The notes: generated by a model from the sequence alone, not told the origin. A stretch of DNA of 64,000 bases from SZAS-103 sp038323475 (GCA_038323475.1 JBBQHA010000001.1:12855-76854), one strand, 5' to 3'. Positions 41,883-51,373 are shown, numbered from the stretch's first letter. Translations and numbers: made by a program.

Positions 41883-43765
41883 TTCTCCCCCTCCTGCTGG
41901 CGGCGTGCGTATTCGAGCGCGAACTTGCGGCGCAGCAATCCGCCTGGATCGTCCGGCACGCGTTGCAGCAAGGATTCGATCGCGTCGCGTTGCTCGCGTT
42001 GCGCGTCGGTTTCCTTCGCTGCCATGGCTTTGGGCTTCGCATTCGGAGCGGTCGGCTTGCCGCCGCTCAACGCCTGCTGCAACGCGCGTTTTTCCGCCGC
42101 GTCGGCCTGCGCCTGCTTGCTTCCGTCCGGCGCCGGTTGTTGCGACTGGGACTGCTGCTGGAGGTCCTGCTTGCGCTGGTCGTTGCCTTGCTGGGCCTGC
42201 TGCTTCGGATCCTGCTGCCGATTCCCGTCCTGTCGCTGCTGGCCCTGTTGCCCGGCTTGTTGCTGGCTCTGTTGCATGTTTTCCTGGTTCCGGCTATGGC
42301 CGTCCTGATCGGGTTTCTTCTGGCCCTGTTGCCCGTTCTGCTGGTTCTGGTCCTGTGGCTGCTTGCCCTGCTGTTGCTGTTCTTGTTGCCGTTGCAGTTG
42401 CTCGACGATCCTGAGGTTCGCCTGCGCATCGGCCATCCCGGGGCGCTGCCCCAACGCGCGTCGATAGGAGGCGATCGCTTCCGGATAGCGCTTGAGCTGG
42501 GCCAGCGCATTGCCGTGGTTGTAGTTCGCGTCGGCGTCGTCGAGCCCGGTCCAGGCCTGCGCCGCCGTCGCGAAGTCGCCGCTGCGATACGCCGCTGCCG
42601 CGCGTTGTTCGGGCGTCCGCGCAAGCGTGGTCGCGGTCCGCGCATCGCCCGCACGCAGCGCACGATCGGCGCGCTGGTCCGCACGCTGCCACAGCGCATG
42701 CCACCAATCCGCATCCGCCGCCGACGCACGCTGGACCGGCATCGCGAGCATCGCCACCAGCACGACCGCGAGCCAGCCGCGACGGAACCCCAGTGCGACC
42801 AAAGGCAACAATGCGAGCAGCAGGAACGGACCATCGTCGCGCCAACGCAGCGACTCCGCATCGCCGCGACGCACTCCGGCATCGGCCGCGTTGTCGAGAA
42901 CGCCGAGCGCATCGAGATCCTTCGCATCGGTGGTCAGCGCGGCATAGCGGCCTCCGCCGGCCTGCGCGAGCGAGCGCAGCGCGTCCGCATCCAGCCGCGC
43001 GACCTGCATCGCCCCGCCCGCATCCTGCGCGAAGGTTCCATCGGCCGACGGCAGCGGCGCGCCGTTCGCGGTGCCGACACCGAGCGCGGCCACGCTGTAG
43101 CCCTTCGCCAATGCATCGCGCGCGGCCGACTGCGCCGCCGCATCGGCGCCATCGCTGAGCAGCAGGATCTGCCCATGCGCGTAGCCGGCCTGGGCGAGCA
43201 GGTCGACGGCGCGCCGGATCGCGCGGTCGGCGCGCTGGCCATCGACCGGCATCGTGTCCGGCGCGAGTGCGGGCAGCAGGTCGCGCAGGCTGTTGGCGTC
43301 GTCGCTCAGTGGCGCGACCGTGAAGGCATCGCCCGCATAGGCGACCAGGCCGATCTGTCCGCCCTTGCGCGCGGACATCAGCTGCTCGATCTTCAACCGC
43401 GCACGCAGCAGGCGCGACGGCGGCAAGTCGGCCGCAAGCATGTGCGAGGACGTATCCAGCACCACCACCAGCGGCGCAGCCGGCGTGTACAACGCGACCG
43501 GCAGTTGCCGCCACGAGGGACCGGCCAGCGCGAGCACCGACAATGCATACCCCGCGCCGAACAACCATGCGACGCGCTGCTTCGATGCCGGCGCCGCCTG
43601 CAGCAGGCTCGGCAACAGGTGCGCGTCCACTGCGTGCCGCCACGGCGTTTCCCGGTTCGCATGGCGGCGGCGCAGCCACCACAGCAGTGGCAAGGCGAAC
43701 AGCGCCAGCATCCACCAGGGACGCAACAGGTGCGGGGCGATCGTCGCGAACGACCCAAGGTTCAC
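41879..43765 (-). CDS. BatB/BatC fusion: VWA domain, TPR and Gln-rich tail
   Basis: 628 residues. Two membrane segments (WWMLALFALPLLWWL; LFGAGYALSVLALAGP) precede a VWA domain (about residues 75-270). Its MIDAS motif reads VVLDTSSHML, where DxSxS has His in the last position. A third membrane region (LLLALLPLVALGF; LAVVLVAMLAMPVQ) leads to TPR units (YNHGNALAQLKRYPEAIASY) and a Gln-rich low-complexity tail of about 110 residues. The start is GTG 43765, overlapping the BatA stop as GTGA; an extra 26 codons upstream overlap BatA. BatB and BatC are separate in some bacteria and fused here. Confidence 0.85.
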   Translation of the reverse strand: MNLGSFATIAPHLLRPWWMLALFALPLLWWLRRRHANRETPWRHAVDAHLLPSLLQAAPASKQRVAWLFGAGYALSVLALAGPSWRQLPVALYTPAAPLVVVLDTSSHMLAADLPPSRLLRARLKIEQLMSARKGGQIGLVAYAGDAFTVAPLSDDANSLRDLLPALAPDTMPVDGQRADRAIRRAVDLLAQAGYAHGQILLLSDGADAAAQSAARDALAKGYSVAALGVGTANGAPLPSADGTFAQDAGGAMQVARLDADALRSLAQAGGGRYAALTTDAKDLDALGVLDNAADAGVRRGDAESLRWRDDGPFLLLALLPLVALGFRRGWLAVVLVAMLAMPVQRASAADADWWHALWQRADQRADRALRAGDARTATTLARTPEQRAAAAYRSGDFATAAQAWTGLDDADANYNHGNALAQLKRYPEAIASYRRALGQRPGMADAQANLRIVEQLQRQQEQQQQGKQPQDQNQQNGQQGQKKPDQDGHSRNQENMQQSQQQAGQQGQQRQDGNRQQDPKQQAQQGNDQRKQDLQQQSQSQQPAPDGSKQAQADAAEKRALQQALSGGKPTAPNAKPKAMAAKETDAQREQRDAIESLLQRVPDDPGGLLRRKFALEYARRQQEGEK

Positions 43766-44775
43766 GCGATTCCCCTGCGCATGGAAATCGCGGGCGCGCC
43801 GATCAGCAGGACGCCAAGCAGCAACGCCGCCGCGAGCGGCCACGGATACAGTTCGGTGCGCGGACGTTCGATGCGGCCCGCGCGCAGGGCCGGTTCGACG
43901 CGATCGAGTTCGGCATAGATGCCGGCGAGCGCCTCGGTATCGCGCGCGCGGAAAAAGCGTCCGCCGGTGCGCTGCGCGATCGTGCGCAGGGTCTGTTCGT
44001 CGACGCTGTCTCCCTGGGTCGGCAGCGCGAAGCCCAGCAGGGGATCGGCCTGTCCGTCGCCGCCGAAACCGATGGTGTAGATGCGCAGGTGTTCGGCTGC
44101 AGCGACGTCCGCCGCCTTCAGCGGCTCGATCGCGCCCGCATTGTTGACGCCATCGGTGAGCAGTACGAGGACGCGCGTCGAAGCCGCGCCGGGCTGCTTC
44201 GGTTGCACCCGCAGGCGCTTGACCGCGAGCGCGATCGCATCGCCGATCGCGGTGTTCTGGCCGGCGAGTCCGACCTCGCTGGAGCGCAATTGCTGGCGCA
44301 CCGACTCGCGATCCCAGGTCAGCGGCGTGACCGCATAGGCCTGGGTGCCGAACAGGATCAGGCCGACGCGATCGCCGACGCGGCGGCTCAGGAAATCGCC
44401 GAGCACCGCCTTGATCGCAGTGAGTCGATCGACCGACGTCCCGCCGAGCCGCATGTCTTCCTGGCGCATGCTGCCGGACAAGTCGACCGCGAGCAGCAGG
44501 TCGCGCCCGCTATGCGGCGGCTGCACGATCTCGCCGAGTTGCTGCGGACGCGCCGCGGCGATGCACAGCAGCAGCCAGCCCAGCAGCGGCAGCCAGCGGC
44601 GCAGGCGCGGGCGGCGCGAACGGTCCGCGGATGCGCGCATCGCTTCGAACGCGCGCGCATACGGAACCCTCAACGCCGCCTGCAAACGCTGCGGCGCGAC
44701 GGGCAGGAAGCGCATCGCCAGCCACGGCACCGGCAACGCGAGCAATGCCCATGGCCATGCGAAATCAGGCACCAT
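43762..44775 (-). CDS. batA: BatA-like VWA-domain membrane protein
   Basis: 337 residues. N-terminal membrane segments (WPWALLALPVPWLAMRFL; RRWLPLLGWLLLCIAAA) and a C-terminal one (LAAALLLGVLLIGAPA) frame a VWA domain with a complete MIDAS (LLAVDLSGSMRQED; LVLLTDGVNNAG), in contrast to BatB. ATG 44775 lies inside the 3' end of the DUF4381 gene (11-base overlap). It belongs to the moxR-Bat operon of envelope proteins associated with stress tolerance. Confidence 0.9.
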   Translation of the reverse strand: MVPDFAWPWALLALPVPWLAMRFLPVAPQRLQAALRVPYARAFEAMRASADRSRRPRLRRWLPLLGWLLLCIAAARPQQLGEIVQPPHSGRDLLLAVDLSGSMRQEDMRLGGTSVDRLTAIKAVLGDFLSRRVGDRVGLILFGTQAYAVTPLTWDRESVRQQLRSSEVGLAGQNTAIGDAIALAVKRLRVQPKQPGAASTRVLVLLTDGVNNAGAIEPLKAADVAAAEHLRIYTIGFGGDGQADPLLGFALPTQGDSVDEQTLRTIAQRTGGRFFRARDTEALAGIYAELDRVEPALRAGRIERPRTELYPWPLAAALLLGVLLIGAPAISMRRGIA

Positions 44776-45232
44776 CGCGCTCCAGCAAGGCGACGAATCG
44801 CGCGCGCGCAAGCGCCAGCGCCGGCGCGATGTCGTCGGCAATGTCGCGACGGAAACCGCCGTCGCGCAGCAAGCGTCCGGGCCCGCTCGTGAACGGTTGG
44901 GCGGGGTCGTCGCCGTCCAGGAAGCGCAGCCACGCATCGCCTTCGAGCAGCGCGGAGGCGGCATCGCGCGTCATTGCTGCGCGGCGCAGCAGTTGCGAGG
45001 CGGCGGCGATTTTCGCCGGGGCCGCACCCGCATCGTTGAGGGCGCGGTCGTAATCGCCAAGTCCGCAGCGGATACGGTCGCGTCGATGCCGCGTGCGCAG
45101 CGCCCGGCGCGCAAGCCACCACAACGCGACCGCCAGCAATGCGGCGAGCACCCACCAGCCGGGCGCCGGCGGCCACCAGCCTGGCGATGACGGCAGATGG
45201 ATGTCGCGCAAAGCAGGCACGGGACCGGTCAT
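44765..45232 (-). CDS. DUF4381-like membrane protein
   Basis: 155 residues: one N-terminal membrane segment (PGWWVLAALLAVALWWLARR) after a short PALRDIHLPSSPGWWPPAPG lead, then a basic helical cytoplasmic domain. The lead matches the start seen in DUF4381 proteins that sit between DUF58 and BatA genes. Function is unknown. ATG 45232 is the family-like start; the longer frame overlaps the DUF58 gene. Confidence 0.8.
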   Translation of the reverse strand: MTGPVPALRDIHLPSSPGWWPPAPGWWVLAALLAVALWWLARRALRTRHRRDRIRCGLGDYDRALNDAGAAPAKIAAASQLLRRAAMTRDAASALLEGDAWLRFLDGDDPAQPFTSGPGRLLRDGGFRRDIADDIAPALALARARFVALLERDGA

Positions 45233-45245
45233 CGTCGGGAGCCGG

Positions 45246-46166
45246 TCATGCGGCGATGCGGCGCTGGTCGAGCAGGGCCGCCAACAGGGTGTCGGTGCCG
45301 TCGTCGCTGCGCAAGGTACGCACGCGCGCACCCATGCCCTGCAATCGTTGCGCCTGCGCGTGCACTCCGTCGGCGAAGACATGCCGCCAGCGCGCGCGCG
45401 CGACTGCACCTTCAAGGTCGAGCTCGACCCGCGCATCCCCGAGCGCGAACGGCAGGCGCTCGTGCGGCGGCTGCAGTTCGAGGGGATCGGTCAACAGGAC
45501 CATCAGCAGGTCGTGGTGGGTGGCAAGTGCGGCCAAGCGCCCCTGCGGGACATCGGCGACCGATCCGGCGTCCGCAAGCACGACCAGGCTCGCACCCGGA
45601 TGCAACAGACGCGTGGCGGTCGCGAGCGCATGGTCGAGCCCGAGGTCCGCGACCGGCGGTTGCGCGTACCAGCGCACCAGCGCATCGAGCGTGCGCAAGG
45701 CGCCGCGACTGCCGCCGCTCGGCGTCACCGGGGATTCCGACGACGTGCCGCGCAACGCGCCGATGCGATCGCCGCGCCGCTGCGCCGCCCACGCGGCGAC
45801 GGCGCCGGCGCGCGCCGCCTGCACCGACTTGAAGCGCACCCGCGTCCCGAAATACAGCTGTGGCGCGGTGTCGACGACGACCAGGGTGATCCGCTCGCGC
45901 TCGGCCTGGAACAGTTTCGTATGCGGTTTGCCGCTGCGCGCGGTGAGCCGCCAGTCGATGTGGCGCGCATCGTCGCCGGGCGCATACGGCCGCGACTCGG
46001 CGTATTCCATGCCGCGACCACGGAATGGCGATGGCGCAGGACCCGCCACGCTCGCGGCGCCCCGCTGCGCAGGCGGCCAGCCGCGCACACGATCGCGCAA
46101 CGCGATCAGCTCGGACAAGCTCGGCCGCAGTCCATCGGAATGCGTTGGCGACGCGTGCGAAGGCAT
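45246..46166 (-). CDS. DUF58-domain protein
   Basis: 306 residues with the diagnostic motif RPYAPGDDARHIDWRLTAR (about residues 60-78), followed by a VWA-like fold (ITLVVVDTAPQLYFG). DUF58 proteins are partners of MoxR ATPases. ATG 46166 lies 8 bases after the moxR stop; a GTG at 46190, overlapping moxR, is an alternative. No membrane segment is seen. Confidence 0.88.
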   Translation of the reverse strand: MPSHASPTHSDGLRPSLSELIALRDRVRGWPPAQRGAASVAGPAPSPFRGRGMEYAESRPYAPGDDARHIDWRLTARSGKPHTKLFQAERERITLVVVDTAPQLYFGTRVRFKSVQAARAGAVAAWAAQRRGDRIGALRGTSSESPVTPSGGSRGALRTLDALVRWYAQPPVADLGLDHALATATRLLHPGASLVVLADAGSVADVPQGRLAALATHHDLLMVLLTDPLELQPPHERLPFALGDARVELDLEGAVARARWRHVFADGVHAQAQRLQGMGARVRTLRSDDGTDTLLAALLDQRRIAA

Positions 46167-46173
46167 GGCGGCT

Positions 46174-47163
46174 TCAGGGAAGCGGTACACGATCGATCAA
46201 CGCGCGCACCAGTTTCTCGCCATCCCAGCCTTCCGCGATCGCCTCGTAGCTGGGCAGGATGCGGTGGCGCAACACGTCGGGTGCGACCGCCTGTACGTCC
46301 TCGGGGGTGACGAAATCCCGGCCGCCGAGCCAGGCGCGCGCGCGCGCGCAGCGCTCCAGCGCGATCGATCCGCGCGGACTTGCGCCCCACGCGATCTTTG
46401 CGGCGAGCGCGGGGTCGTAGCGAGCCGCATCGCGACTGGCCAGCACGAGTTCCACGAGATAACGCTCCAGGGTCGGCGCCAGATGCAGGTCCAGTACCGC
46501 CTCGCGGGCATCGAACAGCTCGCGCTGGGTCAGCATGCGCGCGGGTACCGGCGCGGCGTGCATGGACGAACGCGCGCGTTCGCGGACGAGCCGAAGAATC
46601 TCGGTCTCGGTGCCCGCTTCGGGATAGCCTACGCGCACGTGCATCAGGAACCGGTCGAGCTGGGCTTCGGGCAACGCGTAGGTGCCCTCCTGCTCGATCG
46701 GATTCTGCGTGGCCATCACCAGGAACAACTGCGGCAGCGGATAGGTCGTGCGGCCGACGGTGATCTGGCGCTCGCCCATCGCTTCGAGCAGGGCCGATTG
46801 CACCTTTGGCGGCGCGCGGTTTACCTCATCGGCGAGCAGCAGGTTGTGGAACATCGGTCCCGGCTGGAACTCGAACCGACCGTCGGTGGCGCGCCAGATG
46901 TCGGTGCCGGTGAGGTCGGCGGGCAGCAGGTCCGGGGTGAACTGGACGCGGCTGAAATCCGCCTCGATGCGTGCCGCGAGTTCCTTGACGGCGGTGGTCT
47001 TGGCGAGACCTGGAGCTCCTTCGACCAGGAGGTGGCCGTCGGCAAGCAATGCGATCAGCAGGCGCTCGACCAATGCGGCCTGGCCGATCACCGCCGTCGA
47101 CAGGTCGGCGCGCAGTGCGGCGAAACGGGCATGCAGGCTGGAAGTATCGATGGGAGTGTCCAT
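46174..47163 (-). CDS. MoxR-family AAA ATPase
   Basis: 329 residues. Walker A is VEGAPGLAKTTAV, Walker B LLLADEVNRAPPKV, sensor 1 MATQNPIEQEGTY and the arginine-finger region LPEAQLDRFLM; the C-terminal lid domain follows. MoxR ATPases are thought to act as chaperones for VWA proteins, here the BatA/B genes downstream. The start is uncertain: ATG 47163 matches family length, but ATG 47247 overlaps the stop of the cNMP-EAL gene (ATGA) and would add 28 residues. Confidence 0.93.
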   Translation of the reverse strand: MDTPIDTSSLHARFAALRADLSTAVIGQAALVERLLIALLADGHLLVEGAPGLAKTTAVKELAARIEADFSRVQFTPDLLPADLTGTDIWRATDGRFEFQPGPMFHNLLLADEVNRAPPKVQSALLEAMGERQITVGRTTYPLPQLFLVMATQNPIEQEGTYALPEAQLDRFLMHVRVGYPEAGTETEILRLVRERARSSMHAAPVPARMLTQRELFDAREAVLDLHLAPTLERYLVELVLASRDAARYDPALAAKIAWGASPRGSIALERCARARAWLGGRDFVTPEDVQAVAPDVLRHRILPSYEAIAEGWDGEKLVRALIDRVPLP

Positions 47164-47243
47164 GCGGGAGCGATAGGGTTCGGCGGAGCGAGGGTGCTGC
47201 GGATGGTGCACGATTTCGACAGGAGCGTCCCGCGAAGGTTCCG

Positions 47244-48446
47244 TCATGCGTCCCGCTGCAGGGATGCGCGGGCCACGAGGACCGCTTCGAGAGTCTGTGG
47301 CTTGCCGATCAGGTAGCCCTGCGCATAGCGGCAGCCCATCTCGCGTAGCAGTTCGAGTTGTTCCGGGGTTTCCACGCCCTCCACGACGAGGTCGGCATGG
47401 ATCGCGTGGCCCAGCGCGATGACCGCGCGTACGATGCTCATTGCGCGTTCGGAGCTGAACATCTCGCGCACGAACGCCTGGTCGATCTTGATCGCATCGA
47501 AATCCAGCTGGTGCAGATGGGTCAGGTGCGAGTAGCCGGTGCCGAAGTCGTCGAGCGACACCGCGATGTGGTTCGCGTGGCAGTGTTCGATGATCCCGGC
47601 CACCTGCAGGTAGTCCAGCGCCTGGCTTTCGGTGATTTCGACCTTGATGCATCCTGGCGGCAGGCCGAGCGCCTCGCGCCGCCCGACCACCCGATGCATG
47701 AGTCCTTCATTGGCAAGCTGGCGCGCGGACACATTGACCGCCACGAAGGGCATCGGATCCGCCCGCAGGCGCTCGAGCGCGGCGCAGGCTTCATCGAAGA
47801 CGTATTCGCCGACCGGCACGATCAGCGAGGTTTCCTCGGCAAGCTTGATGAATTCGTCGGGCGACACCGGGCCTCGCGTCGGGTGCTCCCAGCGTACGAG
47901 CGCCTCGTAGCCCACGATGCGACGGGTCGCGATCTCCAGGATCGGCTGGTACCGCACTTCGAGTTCGTGCTTCGACAGTGCATCGCGCAGATGGCTCTCG
48001 AGTCGGAACTTGCTCAGGCCTGGATCGACCTCGCTCGCCAGCTCGTCGGCCGGCACTCCAGACAATGAGGTATCGGCCGGCTCGCTTCCGCGCAGTAGGG
48101 CAAGCATGCCGCGATAGCGCTTCATCTGCCCCTCCAGCAGCATGCGGACGATCGGATCGGCGTTGGCGAGTCGATCCCTGATCTGCTCGCTGTCGATCAC
48201 CAGCAGCACGCTATCCACCGCTGCCACAGCCGTCGCGGTACGGTGCGACCGGTCCACGACCGACATTTCCCCGATCAACTCGCCCGGTCCGAGCCGTGCA
48301 AGCACCAGCGGCCGGCGAGGCTCACCCGCACGCGTCGCGCGCGTCGCGCGGATCTCGATCGCGCCTTCCTCGATCAGGAAGGCCGACGTGGATGCCTCGC
48401 CTTCCCTGAACAGGTACTCGCCGGCAGTCAGCGTCTTGCGTAGCAA
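47244..48446 (-). CDS. cNMP-binding/EAL fusion, predicted c-di-GMP phosphodiesterase
   Basis: About 400 residues. An N-terminal cyclic-nucleotide-binding domain (about 1-115) has a convincing phosphate cassette, IGEMSVVDRSHRTATA, with the Glu and Arg that bind cNMP. The EAL domain (about 150-400) looks catalytically complete: YEALVRW, VNVSARQL, VEITESQALD, LDDFGTGYS, IKIDQAF, VEGVET and GYLIGKP. It should hydrolyse c-di-GMP, perhaps gated by cAMP or cGMP. I place the start at TTG 48446, which has GGGAG five bases upstream. The first ATG of the frame (48491) falls in the loop of the pilQ terminator. The stop overlaps a possible moxR start. Confidence 0.88.
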   Translation of the reverse strand: MLRKTLTAGEYLFREGEASTSAFLIEEGAIEIRATRATRAGEPRRPLVLARLGPGELIGEMSVVDRSHRTATAVAAVDSVLLVIDSEQIRDRLANADPIVRMLLEGQMKRYRGMLALLRGSEPADTSLSGVPADELASEVDPGLSKFRLESHLRDALSKHELEVRYQPILEIATRRIVGYEALVRWEHPTRGPVSPDEFIKLAEETSLIVPVGEYVFDEACAALERLRADPMPFVAVNVSARQLANEGLMHRVVGRREALGLPPGCIKVEITESQALDYLQVAGIIEHCHANHIAVSLDDFGTGYSHLTHLHQLDFDAIKIDQAFVREMFSSERAMSIVRAVIALGHAIHADLVVEGVETPEQLELLREMGCRYAQGYLIGKPQTLEAVLVARASLQRDA

Positions 48447-48470
48447 TGCGGCTCCCTGGTGCGTCGGACC

Positions 48471-48505
48471 AAAAAAGTGAAAGGGCCGCATGGCGGCCCT
48501 TTCAC
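48471..48505 (-). terminator. Rho-independent terminator of the pil operon
   Basis: A perfect 13-bp inverted repeat (GTGAAAGGGCCGC at 48477-48489 with 48493-48505, 3-base loop) is followed on the minus strand by six T residues (48476-48471). It lies 30 bases past the pilQ stop. Confidence 0.9.
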
Positions 48506-48534
48506 GATAACACCGGCTTGCTGCCTGACGCGCG

Positions 48535-50823
48535 TCAGTTGGCGCGTTGGGCGACCTGGAGGATCTTCGGGGTGACGAAGATCAGCAGTTCGGCCTTGTC
48601 GCTGCTCTTGTGCTTGTTCCGGAACAGGTTGCCCAGGCCCGGCAGATCGCCGAAGAATGGCACCTTGGACAGGTCCTCGCGGGTCTTGAACTCGTACACG
48701 CCACCGATCACCACGGTCTGTCCGGAATCGACCAGCACCGCCGTATTGATTTCGCGCTTGGTGATCTGCGGCACATCGCCGAAGTTCGCCACACTCAGGA
48801 ACTTCACCAGCTCATCCTTCTTGACCGCCAGCGACATGTAGACGCGGTTGTCGTTGGTGATCGTCGGGGTGACCTTGAGCTCAAGCAACACGTCCTTGAA
48901 CTGCACATTCGGGGTCGCGGGGCTGCCCGGCGCCGGCGCGGTGATCGTCACGTAGCCGATCTCGTCGCCCTGGCGGATCACGGCTTCCTTCTGGTTGCTG
49001 GTGATGACGCGCGGGTTCGAGATCACTTCGCCGCGGCCTTCGGTCTGCATCGCGGTCAATTCCAGATCCAGGATGTGACCGCCATTCATGATCGTGAAGG
49101 CAAGCCCACCTGCCGCATTCGCGACGGGCAGATTCACGTTCAAGCCCCGGGTGATGGTGGGGTTCTGGAACACCGGAAGCGGTACGGTCGCCGGATTCAC
49201 CGCAGCAGCGACGGCAGCCAGATACGCGGCTTGCGCGGCTGCATTGGAACGGTCCGTGGACAGGACCGAATTGTTGCTCGCACTGGTAGCGTCAATATTG
49301 CCGCCGTAGCCCACCAGGCTGTGCGCACCGCTGTTGACGCCGTTCAGGCCGAGACGCGCACCGAGGTCGCGGGCGAAGGATTCCGAAGCGATCACGATCC
49401 GTGCCTCGATCAGCACTTGGTCAACCGGTCGATCCAGCAATGCGACCAGTTGCTTGATTTCGGCGACCCTCTTCGGCAGGTCGATTACCAGCAAGGTATT
49501 GCTGCGACGGTCGAAGCTCACGCTGCCGCGCGGCGAGAGGAAGCCGCGCTGCTGGGCACCATTGCCGCCTGCATTGTTGCTGGTCTTGCTTTCATCCGTG
49601 AGCAGCTTCGCGATGTCTTCGGCATTGCCGTAATTGACCGGAATGTACTCGGTAACGGTTTCGGCGCGCTGTTCAATCGCGATGCGGGCGTCTTCCTTGG
49701 CCTGCTCGTAGTCGGCCAGTTCCTTCTGCGGGGCCACCCAGATCACGCCACCGTCCTGGCGCTTGTCAAGCGACTTGGCGCGCAGGACGATGTCCAACGC
49801 CTGGTCCCAAGGCACATTGATCAGGCGCAAGGTCACATTGCCCTGTACGGTATCCGCCGCAACGACGTTGAGATTGGACTCCTCGGCGATCAGTTGCAGC
49901 ACCGTGCGTACCGGAACGTCCTGGAAATTGAACGTGGCAGGCTTGCCCTTGTAGGTCACCTTGCCGATCGCACCGATGCGGCTGCTATCACCCGAATCCG
50001 CTCGATCGTTGCTGGCGCTCTTCTTCGGATTGATTTCGACGACATATTCGTTGCCGGTCTGGTAGGCCGACGAATCGAACGCACCGCTGGTGTTGATCGT
50101 CAACCGCGTACCGCCCGCCTGCGTGCGTGGGTCGATCGACTGCACCGGCGTGGCGAAGTCGCTGACGTCCATATGTTTGGACAGGTTTGCCGGAATCATC
50201 GCGTTGCCGACATCCAAGACCACGCGCGAGCCTTCGGTGCGCATGTTGGCGTTGGCGCCATCACCGCTGAAGCGGATCACGACCCGGCCAGAGCCGTTCG
50301 GACCACGACGGAAGTCGATATTCGACACATTGAGCGCGCCGATGACCCGACGCGAAGGATCTGCGCTGTTCGCCAGCACCGGGCCCTTGACTGCCGATGC
50401 CGAGGCCATTCCAGGACCGGCCACCGACAACACAAGGCGATTGCCCTCAATGCGCGATTCGTAAGCTGCGGTCCGGAACAGGTCGACGACGACGCGCGTC
50501 CGCCCATTCGCCTCGGCAGCGGAAACCGCGCTTGCGGAACCATTGCCGATCGTCACCTTGCGCTCGGCCATCCCGTTATGGGTGTCGGGCAGATCGATGG
50601 CGATACGTGGCGGGTTATCGGTCGTGAAGACCTGTGCGTCCGCGATCGGATCGGCGAACTGCAGGGTGATGTCCACCCCGCCCTTCGCCCCCGGCGCGTG
50701 GCTGACCTGTTGCAGCGTATTCGACGCGAACGCGGGGAATGCGCTGCAGAGCAGCCAGACACCCAAGCCCAGCGCCGTAGCGCGCGACCGGTTGGTCCGG
50801 CGAATGACTTTGATTGCGCTCAT
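48535..50823 (-). CDS. pilQ: Type IV pilus secretin PilQ
   Basis: 762 residues. Signal peptide (TALGLGVWLLCSAFPAFA), two AMIN domains (about 35-150 and 165-270) that bind peptidoglycan, an STN/N0 domain (TFNFQDVPVRTVLQLIAEES), an N1 domain (YIPVNYGNAEDIAKLLTDES) and the C-terminal secretin pore (ISNPRVITSNQKEAVIRQGD). It forms the outer-membrane channel for the pilus. It is the last gene of pilMNOPQ, 15 bases after pilP, and is followed by a strong terminator. Confidence 0.97.
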   Translation of the reverse strand: MSAIKVIRRTNRSRATALGLGVWLLCSAFPAFASNTLQQVSHAPGAKGGVDITLQFADPIADAQVFTTDNPPRIAIDLPDTHNGMAERKVTIGNGSASAVSAAEANGRTRVVVDLFRTAAYESRIEGNRLVLSVAGPGMASASAVKGPVLANSADPSRRVIGALNVSNIDFRRGPNGSGRVVIRFSGDGANANMRTEGSRVVLDVGNAMIPANLSKHMDVSDFATPVQSIDPRTQAGGTRLTINTSGAFDSSAYQTGNEYVVEINPKKSASNDRADSGDSSRIGAIGKVTYKGKPATFNFQDVPVRTVLQLIAEESNLNVVAADTVQGNVTLRLINVPWDQALDIVLRAKSLDKRQDGGVIWVAPQKELADYEQAKEDARIAIEQRAETVTEYIPVNYGNAEDIAKLLTDESKTSNNAGGNGAQQRGFLSPRGSVSFDRRSNTLLVIDLPKRVAEIKQLVALLDRPVDQVLIEARIVIASESFARDLGARLGLNGVNSGAHSLVGYGGNIDATSASNNSVLSTDRSNAAAQAAYLAAVAAAVNPATVPLPVFQNPTITRGLNVNLPVANAAGGLAFTIMNGGHILDLELTAMQTEGRGEVISNPRVITSNQKEAVIRQGDEIGYVTITAPAPGSPATPNVQFKDVLLELKVTPTITNDNRVYMSLAVKKDELVKFLSVANFGDVPQITKREINTAVLVDSGQTVVIGGVYEFKTREDLSKVPFFGDLPGLGNLFRNKHKSSDKAELLIFVTPKILQVAQRAN

Positions 50824-50838
50824 CTTGCTACTCCCCGA

Positions 50839-51372
50839 TCATTGATTTGGTAGTGCGATGGAAGCCGGGCGCTCGATCCAGCTACCTGCCCCATCCGGCA
50901 CCAGTTCGGTGATATCGATCTTGGCCGGCCCCACTACTGTAACGCGACCATCGTTCTGCCCCATGTGATTGTTCGGGGTCACCCGATGCGTGACTTTGTC
51001 TGGCGACATCACCAGCCCCACGATGCTGCTCCCCCCGCCCAGCGTACCGACCATGACGAGGCTATCCAGCGGATAGGCCTCAAGTGGCTCTTTGCGGCGA
51101 TCCGGGTCGGGACGCGGCCCGGTGGATTTGTTACTCGTGTCCAGAGGCGGCGCGAACGGGTCGCGGAGCCCCTGGTCGTTGTAGATGAAGGTCTCGAAAC
51201 GCTGCATCACCGGAACGGGCGGAAGCGGTGGCGCCGGCTTGGCCTTGACTTCGGCCACCCATTGCTCGAGGTCCTGGGTGCTGCGTCCGCAGCCAGCCAG
51301 TACCGAAACCGCGACCAGAACCGTTGCGCAACGCAATGCGAGCTTCAATGCAGACTCCCGATTGCCGACCAT
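50839..51372 (-). CDS. pilP: Type IV pilus assembly lipoprotein PilP
   Basis: 177 residues with a lipoprotein signal (LVAVSVLAGCGRS, lipobox LAGC), a flexible Pro-rich segment, and the C-terminal beta domain beginning near PLEAYPLDSLVMVGTLGG. PilP bridges the inner-membrane PilN/PilO pair to the secretin PilQ. It lies one base after pilO and fifteen before pilQ. Confidence 0.95.
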   Translation of the reverse strand: MVGNRESALKLALRCATVLVAVSVLAGCGRSTQDLEQWVAEVKAKPAPPLPPVPVMQRFETFIYNDQGLRDPFAPPLDTSNKSTGPRPDPDRRKEPLEAYPLDSLVMVGTLGGGSSIVGLVMSPDKVTHRVTPNNHMGQNDGRVTVVGPAKIDITELVPDGAGSWIERPASIALPNQ

Positions 51373-51373
51373 G

